From positions 124,001 to 188,000 of the forward strand of contig MEOQ01000040.1 of assembly GCA_001769275.1 (NCBI GenBank): a stretch of 64,000 bases of DNA. Direction: 5' to 3'. Position numbers and translations under genes: made by a program. Within the stretch, counting starts at the first letter, position 1. The number at the start of each line of letters is the position of its first letter. Shown here one piece after another: positions 17,255 through 26,227 of the stretch. The notes below the pieces were generated by a model. The model saw nothing but the letters and a program-made list of their open reading frames with translations. It had not been told where the DNA came from and did no database searches. The stretch comes from Bacteroidetes bacterium GWF2_43_63 (GTDB lineage: Bacteria > Bacteroidota > Bacteroidia > Bacteroidales > DTU049).

Positions 17255-17883
17255 TGTGCAATAAAATTAATCAATTTTTCAATAGCAAAAAATTCTTTTA
17301 TCAGAAGCGACTTTTCTCTTTTCCAGGTCATCGACGATGTATGGTTGAGTTTTTTAGCAACAATCTTATAATCTTTATGCTTAATAAATTCACTTGCCAG
17401 TAATAAATCTGTCGCTGAATCCCACTGATCAATAATTGTTTGATAAAGAACAAATGCGTCGGAAAATGCTGTATCTGTTTTTGAATTGCCAGTCGAGATC
17501 ATGAAACGAACTTGTTTTTTTTTGAGAACATCAATTTTTTTACGGGTATCAGATAGTCCGCGTCCAAGCATTCCATACGCAACTTTGTGATTTATGGGTG
17601 TTTCAATGATACCATAATTCAGCACAAAGCGGATTTGAAAATCGATGCCTTCATGAATACAGATTCTTTGTGCATCAAGAATGATATCGACACCACTTTT
17701 TGAGTCTTTGACAACTCCCTGAAACTCATCTCCAAGAGTGATGGTTAATGGCGACAAAATTTTCGCTTGGTGTAGTTTGTTGAGCTGGGTAATAATTGTT
17801 GCAAATTTCTTCTGCAATAATTTCTGATTGTAGGTTTCGCTGGAAACCACATCTCCCATCAGAATAAATTGATTTTTACTCAT
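17245..17883 (-). CDS. SatD-family protein
   Basis: A 212-residue cytosolic protein. The ATG at 17883 gives MSKNQFILMGDVVSSETYN, placing the conserved MGDVVSS phrase at the N terminus, so the longer frame from 17904 was rejected. Further family features are TLGDEFQGVV (about 75-84) and the AYGMLGRGLSDTRKKI stretch; the C-terminal 50 residues look like a helix-turn-helix (DYKIVAKKLNHTSSMTWKREKSL). SatD was named from acid-tolerance work in streptococci and its biochemistry is unclear. The GDEFQG phrase recalls nucleotide-cyclase folds, but that is only a resemblance. Confidence 0.75.
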   Translation of the reverse strand: MSKNQFILMGDVVSSETYNQKLLQKKFATIITQLNKLHQAKILSPLTITLGDEFQGVVKDSKSGVDIILDAQRICIHEGIDFQIRFVLNYGIIETPINHKVAYGMLGRGLSDTRKKIDVLKKKQVRFMISTGNSKTDTAFSDAFVLYQTIIDQWDSATDLLLASEFIKHKDYKIVAKKLNHTSSMTWKREKSLLIKEFFAIEKLINFIAQCH

Positions 17884-17901
17884 AGCAAATATGAATTTCT
17901 G

Positions 17902-17909
17902 CAAAAATA
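17902..17909 (-). promoter_or_regulatory. Promoter -7 box of the satD pair
   Basis: TATTTTTG on the minus strand, 18 bases before the ATG at 17883. It overlaps the upstream in-frame ATG (17902-17904), which argues against that start. Confidence 0.45.
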
Positions 17910-17992
17910 CAAAATATATCCGAAAAATGGAAATAATTATAATAATATCCGAAAAGCAGAAATAGAATATAATATTTCCATATTGTGGAAAT

Positions 17993-19249
17993 CTATTCCG
18001 ACATCTTATTCCACAGCAACTGTGCCGCTTTGCGCGATTCTTTCAGGATTGAGAATTCATCAACAGTCTGAATTTCACCATCGCTGTATATCAGCTTTCC
18101 GTTAGCTATGGTGTGCTTTACATGACGTCCTTCAAGTCCGAAATAGAAATGACCGAGGAAATTATTCTGTGTCACCGGAGTGGGTGAGTCGTAGTCAAAT
18201 ATCACCAGATTGTTGCTTCCATGCGGAATATTGCTTTCGTGCAGATATCGGGCGCCGTTGCGCAGGCGTGTGTAAATGTCACCCCAACCTACATTGTCAA
18301 AGTTCTGTCCTGCAAAAAGCGCTGTCTGCGCACTTTTGATCATGTCGCTGTGCATGCCGTCGGTACCCAGCATAATGCGGTCACCAAGTTCCGAAGATGT
18401 GAAAAAGCCGACGCGGTTATTCAGATTGCTGTCGTAATTCACGGCCATCCATGTGCTGCTTTCGCGCACCATTGTTCGCTCTTTATTATCCATGTGAATG
18501 CCATGCCCGAAAATATTATTTTTGAGCGATAGCGCTCCGGCCCGCTCAAGACGCTGCACAACGCTGCATCTGTATTTTTCTTTCGTAAATTTCTCATCCA
18601 TCGGATCTTCTGCCACATGAATGTGAATGCCGGTTTTATGTTTGTCAGCGATGGCAATGGATTTCAACAAAGTATCGTCTTCTACCGTAAAAGACGCATG
18701 CAGCCCCACAAGCCCGCGACGATTGTTCAGATATTCATCACTTTCATCAAGACTTTCCTGAGCTTTTTCAACGCCATAGCGATCCGTAATTTCATAACAC
18801 AACAAATGTCCGACACCCAATTCGTCAAATGCTTTTGCGATGGTTTCAAGCGAACCTTTTAAAAAATTGGGCGAAGCATGATGATCGATGGCGAAGGTAC
18901 AGCCATGTTTGGCGCAATTCATTGCAGTGGTGAGCGCGCTTAATCGGACCATGTCCTGATCGAGGCACTGATCGAGTGTCCACCAGATATATTTGAGCGT
19001 CTCTTCGAAATTCGTTGGTGATTTTTTAGGCGCATTCATTCCACGCGACAAAGCTGAATACACGTGGTGGTGCGCATTCACAAATGCCTGTGTCACCAGC
19101 ATTCCGTTGCAGTCAATGGTTTTGTCGGCTTTTGTGTCAGCGGGTACAAATTTGAAACCGGCACCCGGAGCTTCGTCCACGAGCATGTGCCCTGAAGTGA
19201 TTTCAAAAGTTTCAGGATGGATATACGTTGCGTTTTTGAGGAGTATCAT
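17993..19249 (-). CDS. ssnA: SsnA-like amidohydrolase of selenium/purine clusters
   Basis: A 418-residue metal-dependent amidohydrolase of the TRZ/ATZ type. Metal-binding signatures are VNAHHHVYSALSRGM (about 60), GIHIHVAEDP (about 216), the FGHGIHMDN segment and the Asp in LGTDGMHSDM (about 300). Length and the HHHVYSALSRG pattern fit SsnA, a putative aminohydrolase found with selenium-dependent molybdenum hydroxylases and the uric-acid/purine degradation cluster of gut bacteria. The fused molybdenum hydroxylase is the next metabolic gene upstream, separated by one ATPase gene. The substrate is not established; deamination of a purine or ring-opened product is the reasonable guess. Confidence 0.78.
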   Translation of the reverse strand: MILLKNATYIHPETFEITSGHMLVDEAPGAGFKFVPADTKADKTIDCNGMLVTQAFVNAHHHVYSALSRGMNAPKKSPTNFEETLKYIWWTLDQCLDQDMVRLSALTTAMNCAKHGCTFAIDHHASPNFLKGSLETIAKAFDELGVGHLLCYEITDRYGVEKAQESLDESDEYLNNRRGLVGLHASFTVEDDTLLKSIAIADKHKTGIHIHVAEDPMDEKFTKEKYRCSVVQRLERAGALSLKNNIFGHGIHMDNKERTMVRESSTWMAVNYDSNLNNRVGFFTSSELGDRIMLGTDGMHSDMIKSAQTALFAGQNFDNVGWGDIYTRLRNGARYLHESNIPHGSNNLVIFDYDSPTPVTQNNFLGHFYFGLEGRHVKHTIANGKLIYSDGEIQTVDEFSILKESRKAAQLLWNKMSE

Positions 19250-19265
19250 GGTTCAAGTGTTTTTA

Positions 19266-19273
19266 CAAATTTA
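19266..19273 (-). promoter_or_regulatory. Promoter -7 box of ssnA
   Basis: TAAATTTG on the minus strand, 16 bases before the ssnA start. Confidence 0.45.
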
Positions 19274-19300
19274 CTGAATATTTATTTGATAGCGCGGTTT

Positions 19301-20500
19301 TCAGTAGAGAAATCCAAACAGCCACAGTGGCAGAACGTTGGTGTGTCCGTATTCGATATCGTCCTGTACTACATATGCATTGCGAATTCCCGCTATCTGC
19401 TTTTTCTTTTTCGACCTGCCGCCAATTTCAAAAGTGTACTTTCCATCTACCAGGAAATCGCTTTCAGGCGAGCTGAAGACCTTATGTAGTGCTGAAACCT
19501 GATTCATGAAAAATGTTTCGCGGATGGTTCCTTTTTCCGGAATACGGATATCAGAAAGGGCATACAATAAATTCGGATTATGCAGATACACTTTCTCGGG
19601 TTTGCTGAGTTGTCCGAGTCCTTTGGAATTGGGATACAATGCAGTGAATATATCGGCCTTTGAAAGATATTGAATATACTTGATAATGGTTTCGCGTGAT
19701 AAGCCCATCTCGCGTCCGAGTTCAGTGATATTGGGCTTAAACGGAACCAATCCGGCCATGATGGTCAGCAGCTTTCGAAGAGCAACAACAGCAGTATAAT
19801 CCACATTAAACAGTGCCGGAAGATCGGTTTCAGTTACCTGATTGATGGTGCTCAGCAGACGTCGGTGGTAGCCCTTTGCATCGTCGTGTGCAAATGGGAA
19901 GCAGCCGGATTGATAGTATTCATGCAGATACCGGATGGGAAACTCAACGGTCTTCATGAGCTTTTCAGCTGTCTTTGTGCTTCGCTGAAGAATATCGTCG
20001 AGTGTAATGACCGGCGCCTCAATTCCATAGAACAATCCTATGTATTCGCGCAACGACAGAGTGTTCAAATGAAAATGGAGTGCGCGACGGCTCAGGTCTG
20101 CGCCACTTTTATATATATCAAGTGCCGAAGAACCGGAAAATACTACGGTCAGTTTTTTAAAGCGGTCGTATATGTTTTTGATTTCACGCGACCAGCCCGG
20201 ATATTTGTGCACTTCATCGAGAAACAAATGTGTACCCCCTTGCTTTACAAAGGCATTGGCCAATGAAACAATAGTATTATTGCTAAAGTAAAGATCATCG
20301 CAGCTGACATACAAAGCTTTGTCACTGTCGCTGAAGTTTGCTTTCAGATACTGAAGCATCAGCGTAGATTTTCCAACGCCACGCGCTCCGGTAATACCAG
20401 TCAACCGTTGATCCCATCTGACTTCAGCTAGGGCATAGCGGATAAAAACCATATCCGTATCGGCTATGTATTGGCGCGATGTTTCTCTCAGTGTTTCCAT
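19301..20500 (-). CDS. AAA ATPase with DUF4143 domain
   Basis: A 399-residue protein with an AAA_14-type ATPase: Walker A GARGVGKSTLMLQYLK (about 38-53), Walker B HLFLDEVHKYPGW (about 93-105) and a sensor-like VVFSGSSALDI. The second half is a DUF4143 region: a winged-helix stretch (ITELGREMGLSRETIIKYIQYLSKADIF, about 260-288) and a closing ESDFLVDGKYTFEIGGRSKKKKQI that resembles a PD-(D/E)xK core. These ATPases are scattered accessory genes of unknown role in Bacteroidota. It lies between the molybdenum hydroxylase and ssnA and has its own promoter, so it looks like an insertion into that cluster. Confidence 0.82.
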   Translation of the reverse strand: METLRETSRQYIADTDMVFIRYALAEVRWDQRLTGITGARGVGKSTLMLQYLKANFSDSDKALYVSCDDLYFSNNTIVSLANAFVKQGGTHLFLDEVHKYPGWSREIKNIYDRFKKLTVVFSGSSALDIYKSGADLSRRALHFHLNTLSLREYIGLFYGIEAPVITLDDILQRSTKTAEKLMKTVEFPIRYLHEYYQSGCFPFAHDDAKGYHRRLLSTINQVTETDLPALFNVDYTAVVALRKLLTIMAGLVPFKPNITELGREMGLSRETIIKYIQYLSKADIFTALYPNSKGLGQLSKPEKVYLHNPNLLYALSDIRIPEKGTIRETFFMNQVSALHKVFSSPESDFLVDGKYTFEIGGRSKKKKQIAGIRNAYVVQDDIEYGHTNVLPLWLFGFLY

Positions 20501-20519
20501 AATTGTAAAATATAATTAG

Positions 20520-20527
20520 CAAATATA
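20520..20527 (-). promoter_or_regulatory. Promoter -7 box of the DUF4143 ATPase
   Basis: TATATTTG on the minus strand, 19 bases before the start codon. Confidence 0.45.
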
Positions 20528-20545
20528 CGAAAAAATGTTGAATAG

Positions 20546-20590
20546 AAACAACAAAATAACAATAAAAAGTAAAATAAAAACAACAAAATA
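20546..20590. repeat. 13-bp direct repeat upstream of the DUF4143 ATPase
   Basis: AAACAACAAAATA occurs at 20546-20558 and again at 20578-20590, start to start 32 bp (about three helical turns), immediately upstream of the -7 box. It may be a tandem operator, although the stretch is A-rich and chance is possible. Confidence 0.35.
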
Positions 20591-20730
20591 CAAGAAAAAC
20601 GTAAATAGCAATCAACAAAAAACGTCAAACATTGATTAAAATGCAGATAGTCAGATTGATATAGGTGTTAAATTTAGAAAATGGCAAACAACAGTATTAC
20701 AGATAGATAAGTCTTATGTGACCTTTTGTG

Positions 20731-23280
20731 CTATTTTCTCATGGGCAATTGCGTCCTGCGGATGCCATCGAAATGGCACAACGCATTACCAACAGCGCCT
20801 GCTGTAGGAACAAGGCCAATCTCGCCCAGACCTTTTGCTCCATAGGGGCCGATTGGGTCAGGAACCTCAACGCCCATCACTTCTATGTCTGGCGTCTCGT
20901 GGGCGCGCAGAATGCCACATTCACGAAGTTTGGTGAATTTTGGGTATCCGTTTTCATACGGAAAGTCTTCTGAAATGGCATACCCAAGTCCCATGTGAAC
21001 CGCGCCTTCAATCTGGCCTTCGAACATAACCGGATTGATAATTTTTCCTGCGTCGTGCGCTGCAACTATCTTTTCAATTTTGCCATGGTCATCGAGCACA
21101 ACCAGTTGGGCTGCATATCCGTAACCGTAATGTGTTTTTGAATTCTCACAAACGGTCCCGGGCTTCACTGTCCAGTTACACTCCCAGCGCGCCTGATAGC
21201 GATGTCCGACAATATCTTTTATGGTCTTGCCTGCTAAATCAACGCGCATTGTTTTGGCCGCTTCGCGAATGGCATTGCCAAGTAAAACTGTTCCACGCGA
21301 TGAAGTAGTCATGCCGGTTTTGATGCCTGCTGCCGTATCAACAATTACTTCAATGATAGAAGAGTCAATTCCTGTTTCTTCGCACAGAATCTGGGCTGCA
21401 ATGGTGTGAACTCCTTGCCCCATTTCAGTCCAGCCATGATGCAACACCACTTTTTCAGGTGATTTTATTTCAATAATTACATCTGAATAATCGACCATTC
21501 CATTTCCGACGCCGCTGTTTTTGATGGCGCAGGCAAGACCCGAAAATTTTGCTTTTTCGTAATGCGGTTTTAATGCTTCAAGACAAGCACGAATTCCAAC
21601 GCCTTCCACATGATCGCCGGTGGCTGTCGTCAGGCCATCTACGAGCGCGTTATCCCAGCGGAATTGCCAGCGATCGAAGCCACCCATTTTGCAAAGTTCA
21701 TCCATGCAAGCTTCGAGTGCAAAGGCAGCCTGATTGGCCCCAAACCCGCGCATAGCACCGCAGGGGACATTATTGGTATAAACAGTTTTTGATTGAAGGT
21801 CAATCACCGGAACAAAATAGCCACCGGTGGCATGACCGGCAATGCGCTCCATGACTTTGGTACCGACCGATGCATATGCTCCGGTATCACCAACGGCACT
21901 GAATTTCATGGCGGTTAGTTCCCCTTTTTCGTCACAGGCCAGAGTAATGTCCATCCAGACCGGATGCCGCTTGGGATGCATGATCATGCTTTCTTCGCGC
22001 GTTAGCGTTACTTTGACTGGTTTTTTAATCAAGTATGCAAATAACGATGCGTGTCCCTGAACGGTCAGGTCTTCTTTTCCGCCAAAGCCGCCACCATTTG
22101 GAACCAGAATTACCCGGACTTTTTCTTCGTCAAGACCCAGCATAGAAGCTACCTGGCTGCGGTCTTCGTAAATGCCTTGTCCCGAAGAATAGAGCAGAAC
22201 GCCTTCTCCATCGGGCAATGCCACAGCGCTTTCAGTTTCAAGAAATGCGTGTTCAATGCGTTGAGTCTCGAAAAAATTATGATAGAAATACTTTGATTTT
22301 GCAATAACTTCGTCTGCATCTCCTTGCTTCAGAAGACAGTTGTCGAGCAGGTTGACATGATTTTGATGCACCTGTGGCGAAGAATCTTTCAGCGCTTCGT
22401 GCGGATCGGTCACCGGCGTCAATACTTCGTACTCAACAATGATTTTCTTTGCCGCTTTACGCGCATTTTCTGCGGTATCGGCTACGACTCCGGCCAGTAC
22501 ATCCCCGATATATTTTGTTGTTTCTCCAATGGCAATCATCATAGGCCAGTCCTTATAAATAAGACCTACGATCTGGTTCCCGGGAATGTCTTTTGCAGTG
22601 AAAATACTGACAACGCCTTCACATTTTAGTGCTTCAGCAGTATCGACTTTCAACACCTTTGCTCTCGGATGATCGCTGAAGCGTAAGGCCCCATGCAGCA
22701 TTCCGGGAAAGTTTAAGTCGTTGACAAATTTGCGCTGGCCAATGGCTGTTTCAAATGCTTCATACTTCGGCATAAAATCGCCGACGCCTTTGTTGTGATT
22801 GTCGTTTTCGCAGAATTTGTTTTCCGAAATCAGTTCAGCCGAAAGCTGAATGGCTCCTTCAATTTTTTTATAACCAGTGCAGCGGCACAAATGCCATTTA
22901 AGCGCAGTTCTGATTTCATCGATGGTTGGATCTGGATTTTCTTTCAGAAGAATTTTTGTTCTCATTACAAATCCGGGCGTGCAGAACCCGCATTGAACCG
23001 CGCCTTTTTCAACAAAAGCTTTTGCAATCAGATCACGAACCTTGGCAGGAATACCTTCAAGTGTCAGTACTGATGCGCTTTCGAGCGAACTCATTTTTGT
23101 AACGCAGCTCAGCTTTGCCTTGCCGTCGATTTCCACAAGACATGCGCCACAAGCCGATTGACCGTTGCAACCGTCTTTAACTGAGGTAATGCCTTGCTCA
23201 TTGCGAAGCCAGTTCAGGAGCGACATTTCAGCATTTCCACCGAATTCAACCGGTTTATTGTTCAGAACAAACTTGATCAT
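20731..23280 (-). CDS. Fused molybdenum hydroxylase, xanthine dehydrogenase-like (Se-dependent XDH type)
   Basis: An 849-residue enzyme joining an iron-sulfur part and a molybdopterin part. Residues 1-75 form a plant-type [2Fe-2S] domain (GCNGQSACGACLVEIDGKAKLSC); about 85-155 the second [2Fe-2S] domain (QCGFCTPGFVMRTKI ... HLCRCTGYKKIEGA). The rest is the Mo-cofactor region with GGGFGGKEDLTVQGHA (about 400), PCGAMRGFGANQAAFALE (about 505) and a C-terminal GAKGLGEIGLVPTAGAVGNAL holding the catalytic Glu. No FAD domain is present and no FAD-subunit gene adjoins, so the electron acceptor is unclear. The length and fusion match the selenium-dependent xanthine dehydrogenase family; hydroxylation of purines such as hypoxanthine/xanthine is the likely role. 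Confidence 0.85.
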   Translation of the reverse strand: MIKFVLNNKPVEFGGNAEMSLLNWLRNEQGITSVKDGCNGQSACGACLVEIDGKAKLSCVTKMSSLESASVLTLEGIPAKVRDLIAKAFVEKGAVQCGFCTPGFVMRTKILLKENPDPTIDEIRTALKWHLCRCTGYKKIEGAIQLSAELISENKFCENDNHNKGVGDFMPKYEAFETAIGQRKFVNDLNFPGMLHGALRFSDHPRAKVLKVDTAEALKCEGVVSIFTAKDIPGNQIVGLIYKDWPMMIAIGETTKYIGDVLAGVVADTAENARKAAKKIIVEYEVLTPVTDPHEALKDSSPQVHQNHVNLLDNCLLKQGDADEVIAKSKYFYHNFFETQRIEHAFLETESAVALPDGEGVLLYSSGQGIYEDRSQVASMLGLDEEKVRVILVPNGGGFGGKEDLTVQGHASLFAYLIKKPVKVTLTREESMIMHPKRHPVWMDITLACDEKGELTAMKFSAVGDTGAYASVGTKVMERIAGHATGGYFVPVIDLQSKTVYTNNVPCGAMRGFGANQAAFALEACMDELCKMGGFDRWQFRWDNALVDGLTTATGDHVEGVGIRACLEALKPHYEKAKFSGLACAIKNSGVGNGMVDYSDVIIEIKSPEKVVLHHGWTEMGQGVHTIAAQILCEETGIDSSIIEVIVDTAAGIKTGMTTSSRGTVLLGNAIREAAKTMRVDLAGKTIKDIVGHRYQARWECNWTVKPGTVCENSKTHYGYGYAAQLVVLDDHGKIEKIVAAHDAGKIINPVMFEGQIEGAVHMGLGYAISEDFPYENGYPKFTKLRECGILRAHETPDIEVMGVEVPDPIGPYGAKGLGEIGLVPTAGAVGNALCHFDGIRRTQLPMRK

Positions 23281-23365
23281 ACTCTTTATTTCAAATCAAA
23301 AATCACAAACATCTTATTTCAACACTAAGTTCAAAATGTTCATCCTAAGTACCTCCGCTGTCATG

Positions 23366-23381
23366 CTGAGCGGAGTCGAAG
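23366..23381. repeat. Dispersed CTGAGCGGAGTCGAAG repeat
   Basis: A 16-mer identical to 58034-58049 and matched in inverse orientation at 12327-12340. It lies in the 133-bp gap between the threonine synthase-like and molybdenum hydroxylase genes. Confidence 0.7.
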
Positions 23382-23413
23382 CGCGAACAGCGGTGTCTAC
23401 TCTTCCGAAAAGC

Positions 23414-24655
23414 TCAACTTTTATAATTGAAATCTTCAAGGAATTTTTCAGGATTCACAGCATCAGGAATATTGATTACAGACTGCACGGCATTTACGTC
23501 TTTCAATCCGCTGCCGGTAAGTAAGACACAAACATTTTCAGCAGCAGAAATTTTACCTTCATTGATTTGTTTAAGCAGACCTGCAAAAGCCGTTGCTGCT
23601 GCGGGTTCTGCGAAAACGCCCGTGTTGGAGCTCAATGATTTAGATGCATCCAGAATTTTCGAATCACTCACTTCGACAGTTTCACCATTGTATTCTTTGA
23701 GGAATTTTCTGGCCATTCTGAAATTGCGTGGAATGTCCACGGAAATCGAGTCTGCAATTGTGTTGGATGGTTGTGAAACAAACTTTTCAGCATGCAGATT
23801 GTTCACAATATTGTTGCTCCCTTCAGCTTGCACAGCTACGATAACTGGCATGTGATCGATGAGTCCGAGTTCCAGAAGATCTTCAAACCCTTTGTAAACG
23901 CCGGAAATGATTACACCATCGCCAACCGGAACAAAAACTTTATCCGGAACTTTATTTCCATATTGAATGAACAATTCAAATGAAACCGTCTTCTTTCCTT
24001 CGATTGTGAAAGGATTATAAGCCGTATTGCGGTTGAATATTCCCGTTTTTTCAGTGAGTGCTACGCTGAGATCGAAGGCGTCATCGTAGGTTCCCGCCAC
24101 GGGTACAATCTGTGCTCCGTACATCAGTATCTGTGTCAACTTAGCTTTGGGAGCCGCAGCAGGAACACAAATGATTGCTTTTTGTTTTTGCGAAGCACAG
24201 ATTCCGGCCAATGAAGAGCCGGCATTTCCGGTCGATGCAGCGATAATTGTGTCAATGCCATGTTCCTTTGCATACGCCGAAACCAGCACCGATGCCCGAT
24301 CCTTGAATGAGAATGTCGGATTACGAGAATCATCTTTCAGTGCAAGATTGAACGGAAGTTTCTTGCCGTTGAGTTCATTCACCGGAATCAAAGGCGTATT
24401 TCCGACTGCAAGATGTCCGAGCGATTCTGCTTTTTCAATCGGCAATAAAGGCAACCACTGCTGCGAAGTAAAAAACGAATGATCTTTTTGAAATCGATTT
24501 TTCAATTCCTCAAAATCATACAACGTTTTCAACACCCCTCTGGGTGGTTGTCCGGGTTGATTCTTTGCAGCACAGAACGGGCAGAGATACATGAAATCGG
24601 CATCATGAAACTCTGCGCCGCAATCGGTGCATTTGAAATAATATTTGCGTTGCAT
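23414..24655 (-). CDS. Threonine synthase-like PLP enzyme with zinc ribbon
   Basis: A 413-residue fold-type II PLP enzyme. The ATG at 24655 gives MQRKYYFKCTDCGAEF and was chosen because the zinc-ribbon Cys pairs (CTDC, CPFC) are normally at the extreme N terminus. PLP Lys lies in TFSFKDRASVL (about 103) and the phosphate loop in AASTGNAGSSLAG (about 128). The family converts O-phosphohomoserine to threonine. However, the gene is 4 bp after another PLP enzyme in the same operon and beside purine-catabolic genes, so a catabolic role (for example a 2,3-diaminopropionate ammonia-lyase-like reaction) is an alternative that cannot be excluded. Confidence 0.8.
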   Translation of the reverse strand: MQRKYYFKCTDCGAEFHDADFMYLCPFCAAKNQPGQPPRGVLKTLYDFEELKNRFQKDHSFFTSQQWLPLLPIEKAESLGHLAVGNTPLIPVNELNGKKLPFNLALKDDSRNPTFSFKDRASVLVSAYAKEHGIDTIIAASTGNAGSSLAGICASQKQKAIICVPAAAPKAKLTQILMYGAQIVPVAGTYDDAFDLSVALTEKTGIFNRNTAYNPFTIEGKKTVSFELFIQYGNKVPDKVFVPVGDGVIISGVYKGFEDLLELGLIDHMPVIVAVQAEGSNNIVNNLHAEKFVSQPSNTIADSISVDIPRNFRMARKFLKEYNGETVEVSDSKILDASKSLSSNTGVFAEPAAATAFAGLLKQINEGKISAAENVCVLLTGSGLKDVNAVQSVINIPDAVNPEKFLEDFNYKS

Positions 24656-24659
24656 AAGG

Positions 24660-26129
24660 CTAAGCCTTTTTAACGTCCTGATTGAATTCCTCAATCATTT
24701 CATCCCATTTTTCGGCCTGAGCAAACAGTTTTGGCCACAAATCCTGATCATACCACAACTGATTGATTTCATCGATGGGTTTTTCCTGTTGTTCAACCCA
24801 GGTGAAATATTTCAGGTTGTGAATGGCTTTGCGGTCAGTATAGGTGAGCTCTTTCATATAATCGACCGATGCGCCCATGAATGCTTTTTCGAAATCGCGT
24901 GCAGCCTGCATTTCGCTGTAAGCGCCATTTTCGGCATTCAGTTCTTCGAGACGTGAACCATACATTTCCATGCTGTCAGTTGCGATGGTGATGATTACAT
25001 CGTTCTCGTCCATTTCAAAATATTTTGCCGTCTTGATGGCCGAAATTAAATTGGCAACACCAGATATACCAAGGTAATCCAGTTTGTTGATGGTGTCTGC
25101 ATCAATACCGACCGAAGCCAGGAATTTTTTACCGGCGGGATCGTTGAACAAGCGAATACCGCGCATGCAGTCTTCGTCGTCGATGGCTGTAACAACATCG
25201 GTGTTTTTCACATTATGAACCCAAGGCACATGTTTGTCGCCGATGCCTTCGATGCGGTGTCCGCCAAAGCCGTTGTTGAGCAGGGTGGGGCATTGTAGTG
25301 CTTCGGAAGCGGCCACTTTGATATGAGGAAAAACAGTTCTCAGATAATCGCCTGCAGCAATGGTACCGGCACTCCCGGTGTTTGAGATATAGGCAGCAAG
25401 CCGTGATTTGTCATTTTTTATATAGCTGAAAATCTCTTCAATGGCAGGACCTGTCACGTTGTAATGCCAAACCGGATTTCCAAATTCGTCAAACTGATTC
25501 AGAATAACGTGATCGGGTTTATTGCGGCGAATGTCCCAGCATTTGTCGTAGATTTCTTTTACGTTGGATTCACATCCCGGTGTTGCATAAACTTCGGCGC
25601 CAATTTCATGCAGCCATTCGAAGCGCTCCTTGCTCATTTCCTGCGGCAGAATGGCCACAGCAGTGACGCCCATGAGATATGAATCGAAAGCGCCGCCACG
25701 GCAATAATTACCGGTGCTGGGCCAAACTGCTTTGTGATATTCGGGGTCGAACTGACCACTGATAATGCGGGGAGCAAGGCAGCCATAGGCAGCTCCAACT
25801 TTGTGTGCGCCTGTTGGGAAATATTTACCAACCATCAGAAAAATACGGGCTTTGACGCCAGTGATTTCTTTTGGGATTTCAATATAATTTACTTTTCCAA
25901 AACCGCCCCCGGTCTTTACTGGCTCGTTTTTCCAGGTGATACGAAAAAGGTTCAGTGGGTTCAGATCCCACAGCCCGATGGTTTTTAGCTTTTCAGTTAC
26001 ATCGGCCGGAATCAGGTCCGGATTGCGCATTTGTGCAAATGTTGGCAATGTGATGCCTTTTTCCTTGAATCTTTTAACAGCTTTTTTACGAATGTCTGGG
26101 TTGACAATGTGATCAAGAATCTCAATCAT
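24660..26129 (-). CDS. PLP-dependent enzyme, cysteine synthase/TrpB-like, of purine clusters
   Basis: A 489-residue fold-type II PLP protein. The Lys in FPTGAHKVGAAYGC (about 105) and the Gly-rich phosphate loop SNTGSAGTIAAGDYL (about 255) place it in the tryptophan synthase beta / cysteine synthase superfamily, but it is longer than cysteine synthases (about 310) and has a distinct N terminus of about 80 residues and a C-terminal helical tail. To my knowledge similar proteins sit near selenium-dependent molybdenum hydroxylases and dihydropyrimidinases in Clostridia. The reaction is unknown. It heads the operon with the threonine synthase-like gene and has a promoter box at 26151-26158. Confidence 0.7.
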   Translation of the reverse strand: MIEILDHIVNPDIRKKAVKRFKEKGITLPTFAQMRNPDLIPADVTEKLKTIGLWDLNPLNLFRITWKNEPVKTGGGFGKVNYIEIPKEITGVKARIFLMVGKYFPTGAHKVGAAYGCLAPRIISGQFDPEYHKAVWPSTGNYCRGGAFDSYLMGVTAVAILPQEMSKERFEWLHEIGAEVYATPGCESNVKEIYDKCWDIRRNKPDHVILNQFDEFGNPVWHYNVTGPAIEEIFSYIKNDKSRLAAYISNTGSAGTIAAGDYLRTVFPHIKVAASEALQCPTLLNNGFGGHRIEGIGDKHVPWVHNVKNTDVVTAIDDEDCMRGIRLFNDPAGKKFLASVGIDADTINKLDYLGISGVANLISAIKTAKYFEMDENDVIITIATDSMEMYGSRLEELNAENGAYSEMQAARDFEKAFMGASVDYMKELTYTDRKAIHNLKYFTWVEQQEKPIDEINQLWYDQDLWPKLFAQAEKWDEMIEEFNQDVKKA

Positions 26130-26150
26130 AGTACAAATAATTTAAGTCTG

Positions 26151-26158
26151 CAAAGTTA
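26151..26158 (-). promoter_or_regulatory. Promoter -7 box of the PLP-enzyme operon
   Basis: TAACTTTG followed by C on the minus strand, 21 bases before the start codon. Confidence 0.5.
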
Positions 26159-26227
26159 CATTAAATAGATACGAGAAAGCAAATTATCAGCATATTTTTA
26201 TCTGATTTAAGAAATTGCTTCGGCAAA

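Noticed and set aside
23414-24655. Calling this gene a 2,3-diaminopropionate ammonia-lyase
   Set aside because: The N-terminal zinc ribbon and SFKDR/STGNAG motifs fit threonine synthase better; the catabolic option is kept only as an alternative.
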